64,000 nt of DNA, taken from NCBI RefSeq assembly GCF_021545335.1, contig NZ_CP089312.1, forward strand, positions 4,526,001 to 4,590,000, in the 5' to 3' direction. The notes under the pieces are model-generated. The model searched no databases and was not told the origin of the DNA. It saw only the letters and a list, made by a program, of their open reading frames with translations. The translations under genes were made by a program, and so were the position numbers. How positions within the stretch are numbered: position 1 is the stretch's first letter; each line of letters starts with the position of its first letter. This document shows, in pieces, positions 23,019 through 31,482 of this stretch. Origin of the DNA: Streptomyces sp. GQFP (GTDB taxonomy: Bacteria > Actinomycetota > Actinomycetes > Streptomycetales > Streptomycetaceae).

Positions 23019-23723
23019 TCAGACGCTCAGCGCCGCCCTCACCGTCTGCTCGGCCCCGGCTCCGCCCTCGCCGGACGAGGTCACGCGTCCCGCCTCCAGT
23101 ACGTAGTAGTGCTGGGCGGCCCGCATCGCGAAGCCCACGTGCTGCTCGACGAGGAGGACCGAGAGGCCGCCCCTCGCCGCCAGCGTCAGGATCGTCTCCT
23201 CTATCTCGGCGACCACCGACGGCTGGATGCCCTCCGTCGGCTCGTCGAGGAGGAGCAGGCTCGGGCGGGTCACCAGGGCGCGCGCCAGGGCGAGTTGCTG
23301 GCGCTGGCCGCCCGACAGCAACCCCGCCCGGCGGCCCGAGAGTTCACGCAGTGCCGGGAAGAGGTCCAGCGCCTCGGCGACCGCCTCCTTTCCGTCCGCC
23401 CGTCCGTCGGCGACGAGTTGGAGGTTCTCGGCGGTGGTGAGGTGCGGGAACGACTGCTGTCCCTGCGGTACGTACGCCATTCCGCGCGCCACCCGCTGGT
23501 GCGGGGAGAGGCGGGTGATGTCCTCGCCGTTCAGCAGGACCCGCCCGGCGGTCGGCTTCAGCAGACCCATGGCCGCCCGGAGCAACGTGCTCTTCCCGGC
23601 GCCGTTGTGGCCCAGGACAGCGGCCACCCCGTCCTTCGGGACCGCCACGGTCACGCCGTGCAGGACGGTCGTACGGTCGTATCCCGCTCGTACGTCGTTG
23701 ATCTCCAGCAGAGACACGGCCAT
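23019..23723 (-). CDS. urtE: Urea ABC transporter ATP-binding protein UrtE
   Basis: A 234-residue ATPase of the LivF class: Walker A GHNGAGKST, signature LSGGQRQQLALARAL, Walker B LLLLDEPTEGIQPS and an H-loop in LLVEQHVGFA. The GIQPSVV motif after Walker B is typical of UrtE. It is the last gene of urtABCDE, and its ATG overlaps the urtD stop. With UrtD it forms the ATPase pair powering urea (or short amide) uptake. A longer open frame continues upstream, but the M-A-V-S-L-L-E start is the family N-terminus. Confidence 0.92.
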   Translation of the reverse strand: MAVSLLEINDVRAGYDRTTVLHGVTVAVPKDGVAAVLGHNGAGKSTLLRAAMGLLKPTAGRVLLNGEDITRLSPHQRVARGMAYVPQGQQSFPHLTTAENLQLVADGRADGKEAVAEALDLFPALRELSGRRAGLLSGGQRQQLALARALVTRPSLLLLDEPTEGIQPSVVAEIEETILTLAARGGLSVLLVEQHVGFAMRAAQHYYVLEAGRVTSSGEGGAGAEQTVRAALSV

Positions 23724-24499
23724 TACGCCTCCTCCCCAACAGGTATGGGCGCGGGCTCTGTTGCGCGGCCCAGATAGACCTCCTGGACCCTCGGGTCCGC
23801 CTGGACCTCCGTCACCGTGCCCTCGCTCAGCACCTTGCCCGCGTGCAGGACGCTGACGCTGCGTGCGAACGAACGCATGAAGTCCATGTCGTGCTCGATG
23901 ACGACGACCGTGTGGTCCTCGCTCACCCGTTGGAGGAGTTCGCCGGTCGCCTCGCGCTCCTCGTGGCTCATCCCGGCCACCGGTTCGTCGAGCAGCAGCA
24001 GCCGTACGTCCTGGACGAGCAGCATGCCGATCTCCAGCCACTGCTTCTGGCCGTGGGCGAGGGCTCCCGCCGGGCGGTCGGCGAGTGCCGTCAGGCCGGT
24101 GGTCTGCAGGGCCCTTGTCACCTGCTCCGGAACTCCCTTGCGGCGGCGGAGCATTGTCCACACGCCGCGTCCGGCGCCCGCCGCGATGTCCAGGTTCTGG
24201 AGCACGGTCAGCTCCTCGAACACCGTCGCCGTCTGGAACGTACGGCCGATGCCCATGCGCGCGATCCGCTGCACCGGCTTGCCGAGCAGCTCCTCGTCGC
24301 CGAAGCGGACCGAGCCCGTCGCCTTCACCAGGCCGGTGACGGCGTCGACGAGAGTCGTCTTGCCCGCGCCGTTCGGCCCGATGAGGAACCTCAAGTCACC
24401 TGATTCCACGGTCAGGTTGACGCCGTCGACCGCCGTGAAGCCGTCGAACGTGACCCTCAGGTCGCTGATCGTCAGTGCCTCGCCGCCGTCGCCGCTCAT
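23723..24499 (-). CDS. urtD: Urea ABC transporter ATP-binding protein UrtD
   Basis: A 258-residue LivG-type ATPase with Walker A GPNGAGKTT, the FQTATVFEELTVLQNLD Q-loop region, LAHGQKQWLEIGMLL in place of the canonical LSGGQ (LxHGQKQWLEIGMLL is the UrtD hallmark), Walker B LLLLDEPVAGMS and VVVIEHDMDFM. The start at 24499 overlaps the urtC stop. A longer frame to 25447 is a shadow of urtC. Confidence 0.93.
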   Translation of the reverse strand: MSGDGGEALTISDLRVTFDGFTAVDGVNLTVESGDLRFLIGPNGAGKTTLVDAVTGLVKATGSVRFGDEELLGKPVQRIARMGIGRTFQTATVFEELTVLQNLDIAAGAGRGVWTMLRRRKGVPEQVTRALQTTGLTALADRPAGALAHGQKQWLEIGMLLVQDVRLLLLDEPVAGMSHEEREATGELLQRVSEDHTVVVIEHDMDFMRSFARSVSVLHAGKVLSEGTVTEVQADPRVQEVYLGRATEPAPIPVGEEA

Positions 24500-25623
24500 G
24501 CCGTTCCTCCCGAACTCACTTGCCGTGTACGGCGGTTGCGGGCCACCGTCCACAGGGACGCCAGGCCGCCGGGCAGGAAGCCGACCGCCAGCACGAACAA
24601 CAGGCCCTGGAAGTACGTCCATCCGGCCGGGTACGCGTCCGACAGCGTGCTCTGCGTCCAGGCGACCGCGATCGCCCCGAGCACCGCGCCCACGAGCGAC
24701 GCCCGGCCGCCGACCGCCGCGCCGATGACGAAGCCGATCGACGGCACGATCCCGATCAGCGCCGGGGAGATGATCCCGACGGCGGGCACGAAGAGCGCGC
24801 CGGCCAGCCCCGCCATTCCTGCGGCTACGACATACGCGACCAGCTTGACGTTGGCCGGGTTGTAGCCGAGGAAGCGGACCCGTTCCTCGGAATCCCTTAC
24901 GGCGACGAGGAGTTCGCCGTACCGGCTGACGAACAGCTGGCGGGCGAGGGCCATGAGGAGCAGGAGGACGGCGGCGATGACGAAGTACACCATCCGCTGG
25001 TTGACCGGGTCGTCGAGCGAGTAGCCGAAGAAGCCCTGGATGTCGGTGAGGCCGTTCGTGCCGCCCGTTGTCGCCTGCTGGCCGATCAGCCAGATGGAGA
25101 GCGCGGCGGCGAGCGCCTGGCTGAGGATCGCGAAGTACGCGCCCTTCACCCGGCGCCGGAAGACCAGGAAGCCGAGCAGCGCGGCGACCGCCATGGGCAG
25201 GATCACCGTCATAGCCAGCGCGAACAGCGGGTTGGCGAACGGCTCCCACCACCAGGGAAGGGCGTCCCCGGTGCCGTACAGCTGCATGAAGTCGGGGAGT
25301 TTCTCGCCGGTGTCGGCGGCGTCGGCGAGCTTGAGATGCATGGCCATGGCGTAGCCGCCGAGGCCGAAGAAGACGCCCTGGCCGAGGACGAGGAGTCCGC
25401 CACGGCCCCAGGCCAGGCTGACGCCGACGGCCACGATCGCGTAGCACAAGTACTTGGCGAGGAGGGCGAGTCGGAAGTCGGAGAGGGCCAACGGGGCTAT
25501 GCCGAGGAGGAGTACGGCTCCGAGGGCGAAGCCGCCGGGGACTCGGAGGTGTTCCAGGAGGGGGGTCCTGGGTGGAGGCGGTGGGGTAACCGCCGTGGCG
25601 GGCTGGGGTGTTGTTGTTGTCAT
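24496..25623 (-). CDS. urtC: Urea ABC transporter permease UrtC
   Basis: A 375-residue membrane protein of the LivM class with about ten hydrophobic helices. After a Thr/Pro-rich N-terminus come WGRGGLLVLGQGVFFGLGGYAMAMHL, GTNGLTDIQGFFGYSLDDPVNQRMVYF and a cytosolic coupling region RYGELLVAVRDSEERVRFLGYNPANVKL, all characteristic of UrtC. It pairs with UrtB as the heteromeric channel. The start overlaps the urtB stop (ATGA). Confidence 0.93.
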   Translation of the reverse strand: MTTTTPQPATAVTPPPPPRTPLLEHLRVPGGFALGAVLLLGIAPLALSDFRLALLAKYLCYAIVAVGVSLAWGRGGLLVLGQGVFFGLGGYAMAMHLKLADAADTGEKLPDFMQLYGTGDALPWWWEPFANPLFALAMTVILPMAVAALLGFLVFRRRVKGAYFAILSQALAAALSIWLIGQQATTGGTNGLTDIQGFFGYSLDDPVNQRMVYFVIAAVLLLLMALARQLFVSRYGELLVAVRDSEERVRFLGYNPANVKLVAYVVAAGMAGLAGALFVPAVGIISPALIGIVPSIGFVIGAAVGGRASLVGAVLGAIAVAWTQSTLSDAYPAGWTYFQGLLFVLAVGFLPGGLASLWTVARNRRTRQVSSGGTA

Positions 25624-26507
25624 GCCAGGCTCCGGGTGCGCAGTGTGTACAGGCCCTGCGGTCGCCACTGGAGGAACGCGACGATCGCCACCAGGACGAT
25701 GACCTTGGCGACGCTGACGGTGGTCGAGTATTCGAGCACTGATTGAAGGACGCCGAGTGCGAACGCGGTGATCACGCTGCCCTTGAGCTGGCCGATGCCG
25801 CCGACCACGACCACGAGGAAGGCGTCGACGATGTAGTTGGTGCCCATGGTCGGGCCGATCGGGCCTACGAGGGTCAGCGCGACGCCTGCCACTCCGGCAA
25901 GTCCCGAGCCGATGAAGAACGTCATCCGGTCGACCTGGCCGGTGGCGATGCCGGACACCTCGGCGAGGTCGCGGTTCTGGACGACCGCCCTGATGCGGCG
26001 GCCCAGGGGGGTGAGGCGCAGGATCAGCGTGAGGGCGAGGACGCTCAGGAGGGCCAGGCCGAGGATGAACAGGCGGCTGTTGGCGAGGGTGATGCCGCCG
26101 CCGACCGAGATGTTGTCGGTGAGGACGTCGGGGGCGTGGGTCTGGACGTTCGGGGCGCCGAAGATGTCCCTGGCCAGTTGCTGGAGCATCAGGGAGACGC
26201 CCCAGGTGACGAGGAGGGTGTCCAGGGGGCGGGTGTAGAGGCGGCGGATGAGGAGCCATTCGAGGAGGGCGCCCATGAGGCCGGCGACGACGAAGGCGAC
26301 GGGGAGGGCGACCAGGAGGGAGAGGCCGGCGCTGCTGATGGACTTCTGGAGGACGTAGGTCGTGTAGGCGCCGGCCATGATGAACTCGCCGTGGGCCATG
26401 TTGATCACGCCCATTTGGCCGAAGGTGAGGGTCAGGCCGAGGGCGATGAGGAGGAGGACGGCGCCGATGCTGATGCCGGTGAAGGATTGGTTGAGGATGA
26501 CCGTCAT
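25620..26507 (-). CDS. urtB: Urea ABC transporter permease UrtB
   Basis: A 295-residue LivH-type permease beginning MTVILNQSFTGISIGAVLLLIALGLTLTFGQMGVINMAHGEFIMAGAY-like, with the conserved INMAHGEF motif and the C-terminal VVVVGGIGQLKGSVI segment of UrtB. The frame remains open upstream into a repeat copy, but the ATG at 26507 fits the family start. The intergenic repeat at 26552-26768 separates it from urtA, which may lower urtBCDE expression relative to the binding protein. Confidence 0.92.
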   Translation of the reverse strand: MTVILNQSFTGISIGAVLLLIALGLTLTFGQMGVINMAHGEFIMAGAYTTYVLQKSISSAGLSLLVALPVAFVVAGLMGALLEWLLIRRLYTRPLDTLLVTWGVSLMLQQLARDIFGAPNVQTHAPDVLTDNISVGGGITLANSRLFILGLALLSVLALTLILRLTPLGRRIRAVVQNRDLAEVSGIATGQVDRMTFFIGSGLAGVAGVALTLVGPIGPTMGTNYIVDAFLVVVVGGIGQLKGSVITAFALGVLQSVLEYSTTVSVAKVIVLVAIVAFLQWRPQGLYTLRTRSLA

Positions 26508-26551
26508 GGAGCGGCTCCTGGTCGGGGGCGGGGGTGCGGGTGGGGTGCCTT

Positions 26552-26768
26552 TTTTCTCGCCCCCGCCGCCCCTACCCGTCCCATCCTTCTGGGGCTGCGC
26601 CCCAGACCCCCTGTCGCGCTGAACGCGCTCGTCCTCAAACGCCGGACGGGCTGAAATACCCTGGCCGGCGCTTGATCTTTTAGCCCGTCCGGCGTTTGAG
26701 GACAAAGGGGGGTCTGGGGGCGCAGCCCCCAGGGGACGGGAATGGGTAGGGGCGGCGGGGGCGAGGAA
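26552..26768. repeat. Composite intergenic palindromic repeat, copy 2 (inside the urt operon)
   Basis: Full inverted copy: CTCGCCCCCGCC at one end, GGCGGGGGCGAG at the other, hairpins of the GGGGCTGCGCCCC type, and CAAACGCCGGACGGGCTG modules facing each other around 26638-26703. It occupies most of the urtA-urtB gap and could act as a partial terminator or an mRNA-stabilising structure after urtA. Confidence 0.85.
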
Positions 26769-26774
26769 CTATGG

Positions 26775-28028
26775 TTAGGACAGGCCCGATGCCCAGTCGT
26801 AGCCCTTCAGGTACGGGTCCGGCTTTATTGGCTTGCCTGAGTTCCAGACCTCTGTGATCAGGCCGTCGGTCCCTACCTTGCCTATGCGGGCCGTCTTGTA
26901 GACGTGCTGGCTCGCCCCGTCCACCGTGACCTCGCCCTCGGGGGCAGCGAACGTGATGCCGTCCGACGCCGTCTTCACCTTGGCGACGTCGAAGGAGCCC
27001 GCCTTCTCGACCATCTCCTTCCACAGGTACACCGAGATGTACGCCGCCTCCATCGGGTCGCTCGTCGGCTTCCCCTTGCCGTACGCGGCCTGGTACGCCG
27101 CGACGAACTTCGTGTTCGCGGCACCCGGCGTGGTCTGGTAGTAGTTCCAGGCCGTCAACTGGCCCTCCAGATACTGCGTCCCGATGCTCTTCACCTCCTC
27201 CTCCGCGATCGACACCGACAGCACCGGCATGCTCTTCGCGGTCATCCCGGAGGACTTGTACTCCTTGAAGAACGCCACGTTGCTGTCACCGTTGAGGGTG
27301 TTGAACACAGCGTCCGCGCCGGAGTCCTTGACCTTGTTGACGATCGTGGAGAACTCCGTCGAGCCCAGCGGCGCGTAGTCCTCGCCGACCACCGTCATGC
27401 CCTTGGCCTTCGCATACGCCTTGATGATTTTGTTGGCCGTACGCGGGAAGACGTAGTCGCTGCCGACCAGGTACAGCTTGGTCAGGCCCTGCTTCTTCAG
27501 GTAATCCAGCGCCGGCACGATCTGCTGGTTCGTCGTCGCACCCGTGTAGAAGATGTACGGCGACTCCTCAAGTCCCTCGTACTGCACGGGGTAGAAGAGC
27601 AGCGACTTGTACCGCTCGAAGACGGGCTTCACCGCCTTGCGGCTGGACGAGGTCCAGCAGCCGAACGTCGCGACGACCTTGTCGTCCTTGATCAGCGCCT
27701 CCGCCTTCTCCGCGAAGGTCGGCCAGTCGGAGGCACCGTCCTGGCTGATCGGGTCCAGCTTCTTGCCCAGCACACCACCGGCCGCGTTGATCTCCTTCAC
27801 CGCGAGCAACAGCGCGTTGTGGACGGTGACTTCGCTGATGGCCATCGTGCCGGACAGCGAGTTGAGGAGACCGACCTTGACCGTGCTGCCGGAGGTGTCG
27901 CCCTTGACGCCGGCGTCGGAGGACGTGTCGGAACCGGTCTTCGCGCCACAGGCACTGAGGGCGGCGGACGCGCCGACCACGGAAACTCCGGCCAACAGAC
28001 CACGCCTGCTGATACTGAGCCCAGACAT
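26775..28028 (-). CDS. urtA: Urea ABC transporter substrate-binding lipoprotein UrtA
   Basis: A 417-residue protein with a twin-arginine-like start (SRRGLLAGVSVVGASAALSAC), whose lipobox LSAC marks a lipoprotein. The mature protein is a type-1 binding fold of the amide/urea class: KVGLLNSLSGTMAISEVTVHNALLLAVKEINAAGGVLGKKL, then FGCWTSSSRKAVKPVFE, YPVQYEGLEESPYIFYTGATTNQQIVPA and GSDYVFPRTANKII. These are very characteristic of UrtA. The ATG at 28028 is the first gene of the operon; phased GTTTCC repeats sit 55-93 bp upstream. Confidence 0.95.
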   Translation of the reverse strand: MSGLSISRRGLLAGVSVVGASAALSACGAKTGSDTSSDAGVKGDTSGSTVKVGLLNSLSGTMAISEVTVHNALLLAVKEINAAGGVLGKKLDPISQDGASDWPTFAEKAEALIKDDKVVATFGCWTSSSRKAVKPVFERYKSLLFYPVQYEGLEESPYIFYTGATTNQQIVPALDYLKKQGLTKLYLVGSDYVFPRTANKIIKAYAKAKGMTVVGEDYAPLGSTEFSTIVNKVKDSGADAVFNTLNGDSNVAFFKEYKSSGMTAKSMPVLSVSIAEEEVKSIGTQYLEGQLTAWNYYQTTPGAANTKFVAAYQAAYGKGKPTSDPMEAAYISVYLWKEMVEKAGSFDVAKVKTASDGITFAAPEGEVTVDGASQHVYKTARIGKVGTDGLITEVWNSGKPIKPDPYLKGYDWASGLS

Positions 28029-28082
28029 GCAGAACCGCCCTTGGGGAGGAGGGAAGGAGCGTCCACAGCCTGGGAGTTGACT

Positions 28083-28144
28083 GTTTCCAGGGCGTTTCCG
28101 CGCAATTGAAGAACAGTTTCCGGCGGAACTAAATTTCTTCAATT
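28083..28144. promoter_or_regulatory. urtA control region: 11-bp-phased GTTTCC repeats and a 10-bp inverted repeat
   Basis: GTTTCC occurs at 28083, 28094 and 28116 (GGAAAC on the urtA strand), spaced 11 and 22 bp. AATTGAAGAA (28104-28113) and TTCTTCAATT (28135-28144) form a perfect AT-rich inverted repeat around the last one. GAAAC half-sites at 11-bp phase fit the b-half of the actinomycete GlnR box, so nitrogen control of urt is plausible. The GTnAC half-sites are not clear. Confidence 0.5.
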
Positions 28145-28146
28145 AA

Positions 28147-28164
28147 TGCTTCCGCACGGAAGCA
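28147..28164 (-). terminator. Hairpin at the end of the AmiC-like gene
   Basis: TGCTTCCG (28147-28154) pairs perfectly with CGGAAGCA (28157-28164), two bases past the TAG of the AmiC-like gene. On the minus strand it is followed by TTAATTGAAGAAATTTAG, so it is a good rho-independent-like terminator just ahead of the urtA promoter region. Confidence 0.55.
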
Positions 28165-28165
28165 T

Positions 28166-29299
28166 CTATTTGCCGGATTCCAACTGGGCCACGACCGTGA
28201 AGTCCAGGCCGTCCGCCTCCGCCAGGTAGATGCGCTGGCGTACGTGCCGGTCGCGCAGGCGCAGGAGGCCGCGCGGGCCCTCGTACGACACCGCATCCGC
28301 CGCCGCGCCGATCGCGGACACGTCAAGCGTGCGGGCGCGTTCGATCAGGGCGGCGAGCAGCAGCACGCCCTCGTAGCAGGATTCGCCGAGGCTGCCGGGG
28401 GCCGGGGCGTCGATACCGAAGCGGGCCGCGTAACTGCCGTGGAAGTCCAGGGTGTCCTGGTTGGCGAGGGAGGCGAAGAAGCCGGCCGTGCTGAACAGGT
28501 CGCGGGTCGCCTCGGGGCCGCTGGCCATCAGCATGTTCTCGTCCATGAGGGTGCTGAGGCGGATACTCCGCCGGTCCAGGCCGAAGGCGCCGAAGGCCCG
28601 GTTGAAGCGGACCGCGTCATTGCCGACCAGGAGCATCAACACCCCGTCGGCGTCCGCGTGTTCGATGCGGCGCAGTACGTCGGTGAAGTCGTCCGTGCCC
28701 AGCGGGAGGTACGCCTCCCCGCACACCCGGGCCCGGCTCTCGCGCGCGTACCGGCGGGCGGCGCGGGCCGTCTGACGGGGCCACACGTAGTTGTTGCCGA
28801 CGACGAACCAGCGCCGTACGCCCCGCGCCTCGCTGATCAGCCGCATCGCCGGCCGCAGCTGCCCGGCGGGCGTCTCGCTCGTCAGGAAGACGCCCTCGGT
28901 GCGCTCGCCGCCCTCGTACAGGGCCGTGTACACGTACGGCACCCGGTGGGCGACCCGGGGCGCCAGGGCCTGCCGTACGGAGGAGATGTGCCAGCCGGTG
29001 ACGCCCTGCACCACGCCGGTCGCGACCAGCGCCTCGACCTCCCCGGCGACCCGCTGCGGCTCGGCGCCCCCGTCGACCTCGATCAGCCGCAGCTCCTTGC
29101 CCAGGACCCCGCCCGCCCGGTTGACCTCCTCCACGGCCAGCCGCGCGCACGCCTCGCACGCCGGGCCGAAGATCCCGGCGGGACCCTGCATCGGGTACAC
29201 CAGCGCGACGTTGAGCGCCGAGTCGTCGGCCGTGAACCATTCGGGGGTGTGGAGTCGGGGGTGGGCACTGGAAGGGTGGCGGGGGTGGGGCCGCTGCAT
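28166..29299 (-). CDS. AmiC-like cytosolic amide/urea-binding protein (candidate sensor)
   Basis: A 377-residue type-1 binding fold related to UrtA and AmiC (VALVYPMQGPAGIFGPACEACARLAVEEVNRAGGVLGKEL, YTALYEGGERTEGVFLTSETPAGQLRPA, GNNYVWPRQTARAARRYA). It has no signal peptide, lipobox or membrane segment, so it probably stays in the cytosol. Pseudomonas AmiC is a cytosolic amide sensor that controls the antiterminator AmiR. Position directly upstream of urtA suggests a sensor of urea or amides for this operon, but no AmiR/ANTAR partner is seen here. The start at 29299 leaves a short His/Pro-rich tail. Confidence 0.75.
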   Translation of the reverse strand: MQRPHPRHPSSAHPRLHTPEWFTADDSALNVALVYPMQGPAGIFGPACEACARLAVEEVNRAGGVLGKELRLIEVDGGAEPQRVAGEVEALVATGVVQGVTGWHISSVRQALAPRVAHRVPYVYTALYEGGERTEGVFLTSETPAGQLRPAMRLISEARGVRRWFVVGNNYVWPRQTARAARRYARESRARVCGEAYLPLGTDDFTDVLRRIEHADADGVLMLLVGNDAVRFNRAFGAFGLDRRSIRLSTLMDENMLMASGPEATRDLFSTAGFFASLANQDTLDFHGSYAARFGIDAPAPGSLGESCYEGVLLLAALIERARTLDVSAIGAAADAVSYEGPRGLLRLRDRHVRQRIYLAEADGLDFTVVAQLESGK

Positions 29300-29366
29300 G
29301 AGGTCATGATTGCCGCATCGGACCCGGTCGGGAACCACCTGTCCCAGTGAGGCAGTCTTCTCCCTC

Positions 29367-31370
29367 GTGGCGATCCTGGGGAACCTTCCGAGTCAGAACG
29401 GACCGAACGGGCCGAACGGGCCAGGTGCGGGTGCCGGTGATACGGCCGGTCACATGATCGTGTGCGGCGACGACGGGCTCGCCCACCGGCTCGCCCACGA
29501 ACTCCGGAACGTGTACGGCGAACAGGTCACCCTCGTCGTACCGCCCTCGGAGCGGAACGTACGGCCGCCGGTGATCGTACGGGCCGCCGGGACGGCGTCG
29601 GCGCTGCTGGACCGGGTGTCAGCCGTCGTCAACCGCGCGGCGGGCAACGGGACCACCACCGAACCCGCGCTGAGCGAAGGGGTGTTGGAGGCCGTCGAGC
29701 TGACCGAGGCCGTGCTCGCCGAGGCGGGCGGGGAGCGGGCGGCGGCCCTCGCGCTCGTGTACGACGACGACGAGACCAACATCCGCGCCGCCCTCACCGC
29801 CCGCCGCCTCAACCCCCGCCTGCGGCTCGTACTCCGGCTCTACAACCGGCGGTTGGGCCAGCACATCGAGGAACTCCTCGACCAGGCTTCGGCGTTGGCG
29901 GCGGTGGCAGCCCTGGACGAGGGTGACGGCAGTGGTGCGGACAGGAGGGTCGACGCCTCCACCACCGTCCTTTCCGACGCCGACACCGCCGCCCCGGCTC
30001 TCGCCGCCACCGCCATCACCGGTACCAGCAAGGTCGTCCAGACCGACGGGCTGCTGCTGCGCGCGGTGGAACGGCAGCCGCCCGCGCCGGGCGAGGTCGC
30101 CGACCCCGGCCTGTACACACTCGCCCTGCTCTCCGCCACCAGCAGCGACCCGGCCGGCGCCGACGGCTCCGAGAGCAGCGGTGACCAGGGGCCCCGGCTG
30201 CTCCCCGACGCGGCGGCGGTCGCGGCGGCGACGGGGCGCGGGACGGTCGTACTCCAGCAGGTGTCGTACGCGTACTCCGGGACGTCGATGTCGGGCGGGC
30301 GGGGCCGGGGCGTGGTGCCGCCGTTCGCGTCCCTCTTCTCCCGGCGGCTGCGGTGGTCGCTGGCGGGGATGGCCGGTTGCGTGATCGCCCTCGCGGTCGC
30401 GCTGTCGGTCGCGACGGGCGACCATCCCGTCCACGCGACGTACTTGACCCTGCTGGACCTCTTCGCGATCAACGACCCGGCGAGGGGGGATTCCATGGCG
30501 CGCCAGATCCTTCAACTCCTGTCCGGGCTGGTCGGGTTGCTGCTGCTGCCGGTGCTGCTGGCCGCGGTGCTGGAGGCGTTGGGGACTTTTCGCAGTGGTT
30601 CCGCTGTGCGCAAGCCGCCGCGTGGGCTTGGCGGGCATGTGGTGCTGCTCGGGCTGGGCAAGATCGGCACGAGGGTGCTGACCCGGTTGCGTGAACTCAA
30701 CATCCCGGTGGTGTGCGTCGAGGCGGACCCTGAGGCGCGGGGCCTCGCGACGGCACGGCGGCTTCGGGTGCCGGTGGTGCTGGGTGATGTGACCCAGGAG
30801 GGCGTCCTGGAGGCCGCGAAGATCAACCGTGCGCAGGCCCTCCTCGCCCTCACCAGCGCCGACACGACCAACCTGGAGGCGGTGCTGTACGGGCGTTCCG
30901 TACGGCCCGACCTGCGCGTCGTCCTGCGCCTGTACGACGACGACTTCGCCACCGCCGTGTACCGCACCCTGCGCGCGGCGCACCCCGGCGCGACGACCCG
31001 GAGCCGGAGCGTGTCCCATCTGGCGGCGCCCGCGTTCGCCGGGGCGATGATGGGGCGCCAGACGCAGATCCTCGGCACGATTCCTGTTGAGCGGCGGGTG
31101 TTGTTGTTCGCGGCGATGCGGGTGGGTGGGCATGTGGAGTTGGAGGGGCGGACTGTGGGAGAGGCGTTTCGGGCGGGGGCCTGGCGGGTGCTGGCGTTGG
31201 ATACGGGGGTGGGGGCGCCGGTGGAGGAGGGGCGGGGGTCGGGGCTGGTGTGGGATCTGCCGGAGACGTATGTGCTGCGGGCGGAGGATCGGGTGGTGCT
31301 GGCGGCTACTCGGCGGGGGTTGGCGGAGCTGTTGGGTCGGCGGCGGGGGCGGGATCGGGCGGGGGCATAG
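29367..31370 (+). CDS. Two-TrkA_N (RCK-like) domain membrane protein
   Basis: A 667-residue protein. The first NAD-binding TrkA_N-like domain (HMIVCGDDGLAHRLAHELRNVYGEQVTLV; residues ~30-260) lacks a fully canonical GxGxxG. Two hydrophobic segments (~331-352 and ~384-412) flank a short LLDLFAINDPARGDSM loop. The second TrkA_N domain (HVVLLGLGKIGTRVLTRLRELNIPVVCVEAD) and a TrkA_C-like tail follow. The layout is that of a ligand-gated ion channel or K+ transport regulator. The start is uncertain: the frame opens at a TTG at 29310, the GTG at 29367 fits homologues better, and an ATG at 29454 is possible. The gene ends in a composite repeat. Confidence 0.75.
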   Translation: MAILGNLPSQNGPNGPNGPGAGAGDTAGHMIVCGDDGLAHRLAHELRNVYGEQVTLVVPPSERNVRPPVIVRAAGTASALLDRVSAVVNRAAGNGTTTEPALSEGVLEAVELTEAVLAEAGGERAAALALVYDDDETNIRAALTARRLNPRLRLVLRLYNRRLGQHIEELLDQASALAAVAALDEGDGSGADRRVDASTTVLSDADTAAPALAATAITGTSKVVQTDGLLLRAVERQPPAPGEVADPGLYTLALLSATSSDPAGADGSESSGDQGPRLLPDAAAVAAATGRGTVVLQQVSYAYSGTSMSGGRGRGVVPPFASLFSRRLRWSLAGMAGCVIALAVALSVATGDHPVHATYLTLLDLFAINDPARGDSMARQILQLLSGLVGLLLLPVLLAAVLEALGTFRSGSAVRKPPRGLGGHVVLLGLGKIGTRVLTRLRELNIPVVCVEADPEARGLATARRLRVPVVLGDVTQEGVLEAAKINRAQALLALTSADTTNLEAVLYGRSVRPDLRVVLRLYDDDFATAVYRTLRAAHPGATTRSRSVSHLAAPAFAGAMMGRQTQILGTIPVERRVLLFAAMRVGGHVELEGRTVGEAFRAGAWRVLALDTGVGAPVEEGRGSGLVWDLPETYVLRAEDRVVLAATRRGLAELLGRRRGRDRAGA

Positions 31371-31482
31371 TTTTCTCGCCCCCGCCGCCCCTACCCGTCC
31401 CATCCCGCTCCTGGGGGCTGCGCCCCCAGACCCCCGCTACGGCCCTGAACGGGCCTTGTCCTCAAACGCCGGACGGGCTGAA
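31371..31482. repeat. Composite intergenic palindromic repeat, copy 3 (half copy)
   Basis: Only one arm is present: CTCGCCCCCGCCGCCCCTAC, a GGGGGCTGCGCCCCC hairpin, then one CAAACGCCGGACGGGCTG module (31464-31481). It fills the whole gap between the convergent TrkA-like and peptidase genes, and the module encodes the last residues and stop of the peptidase. Confidence 0.85.
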
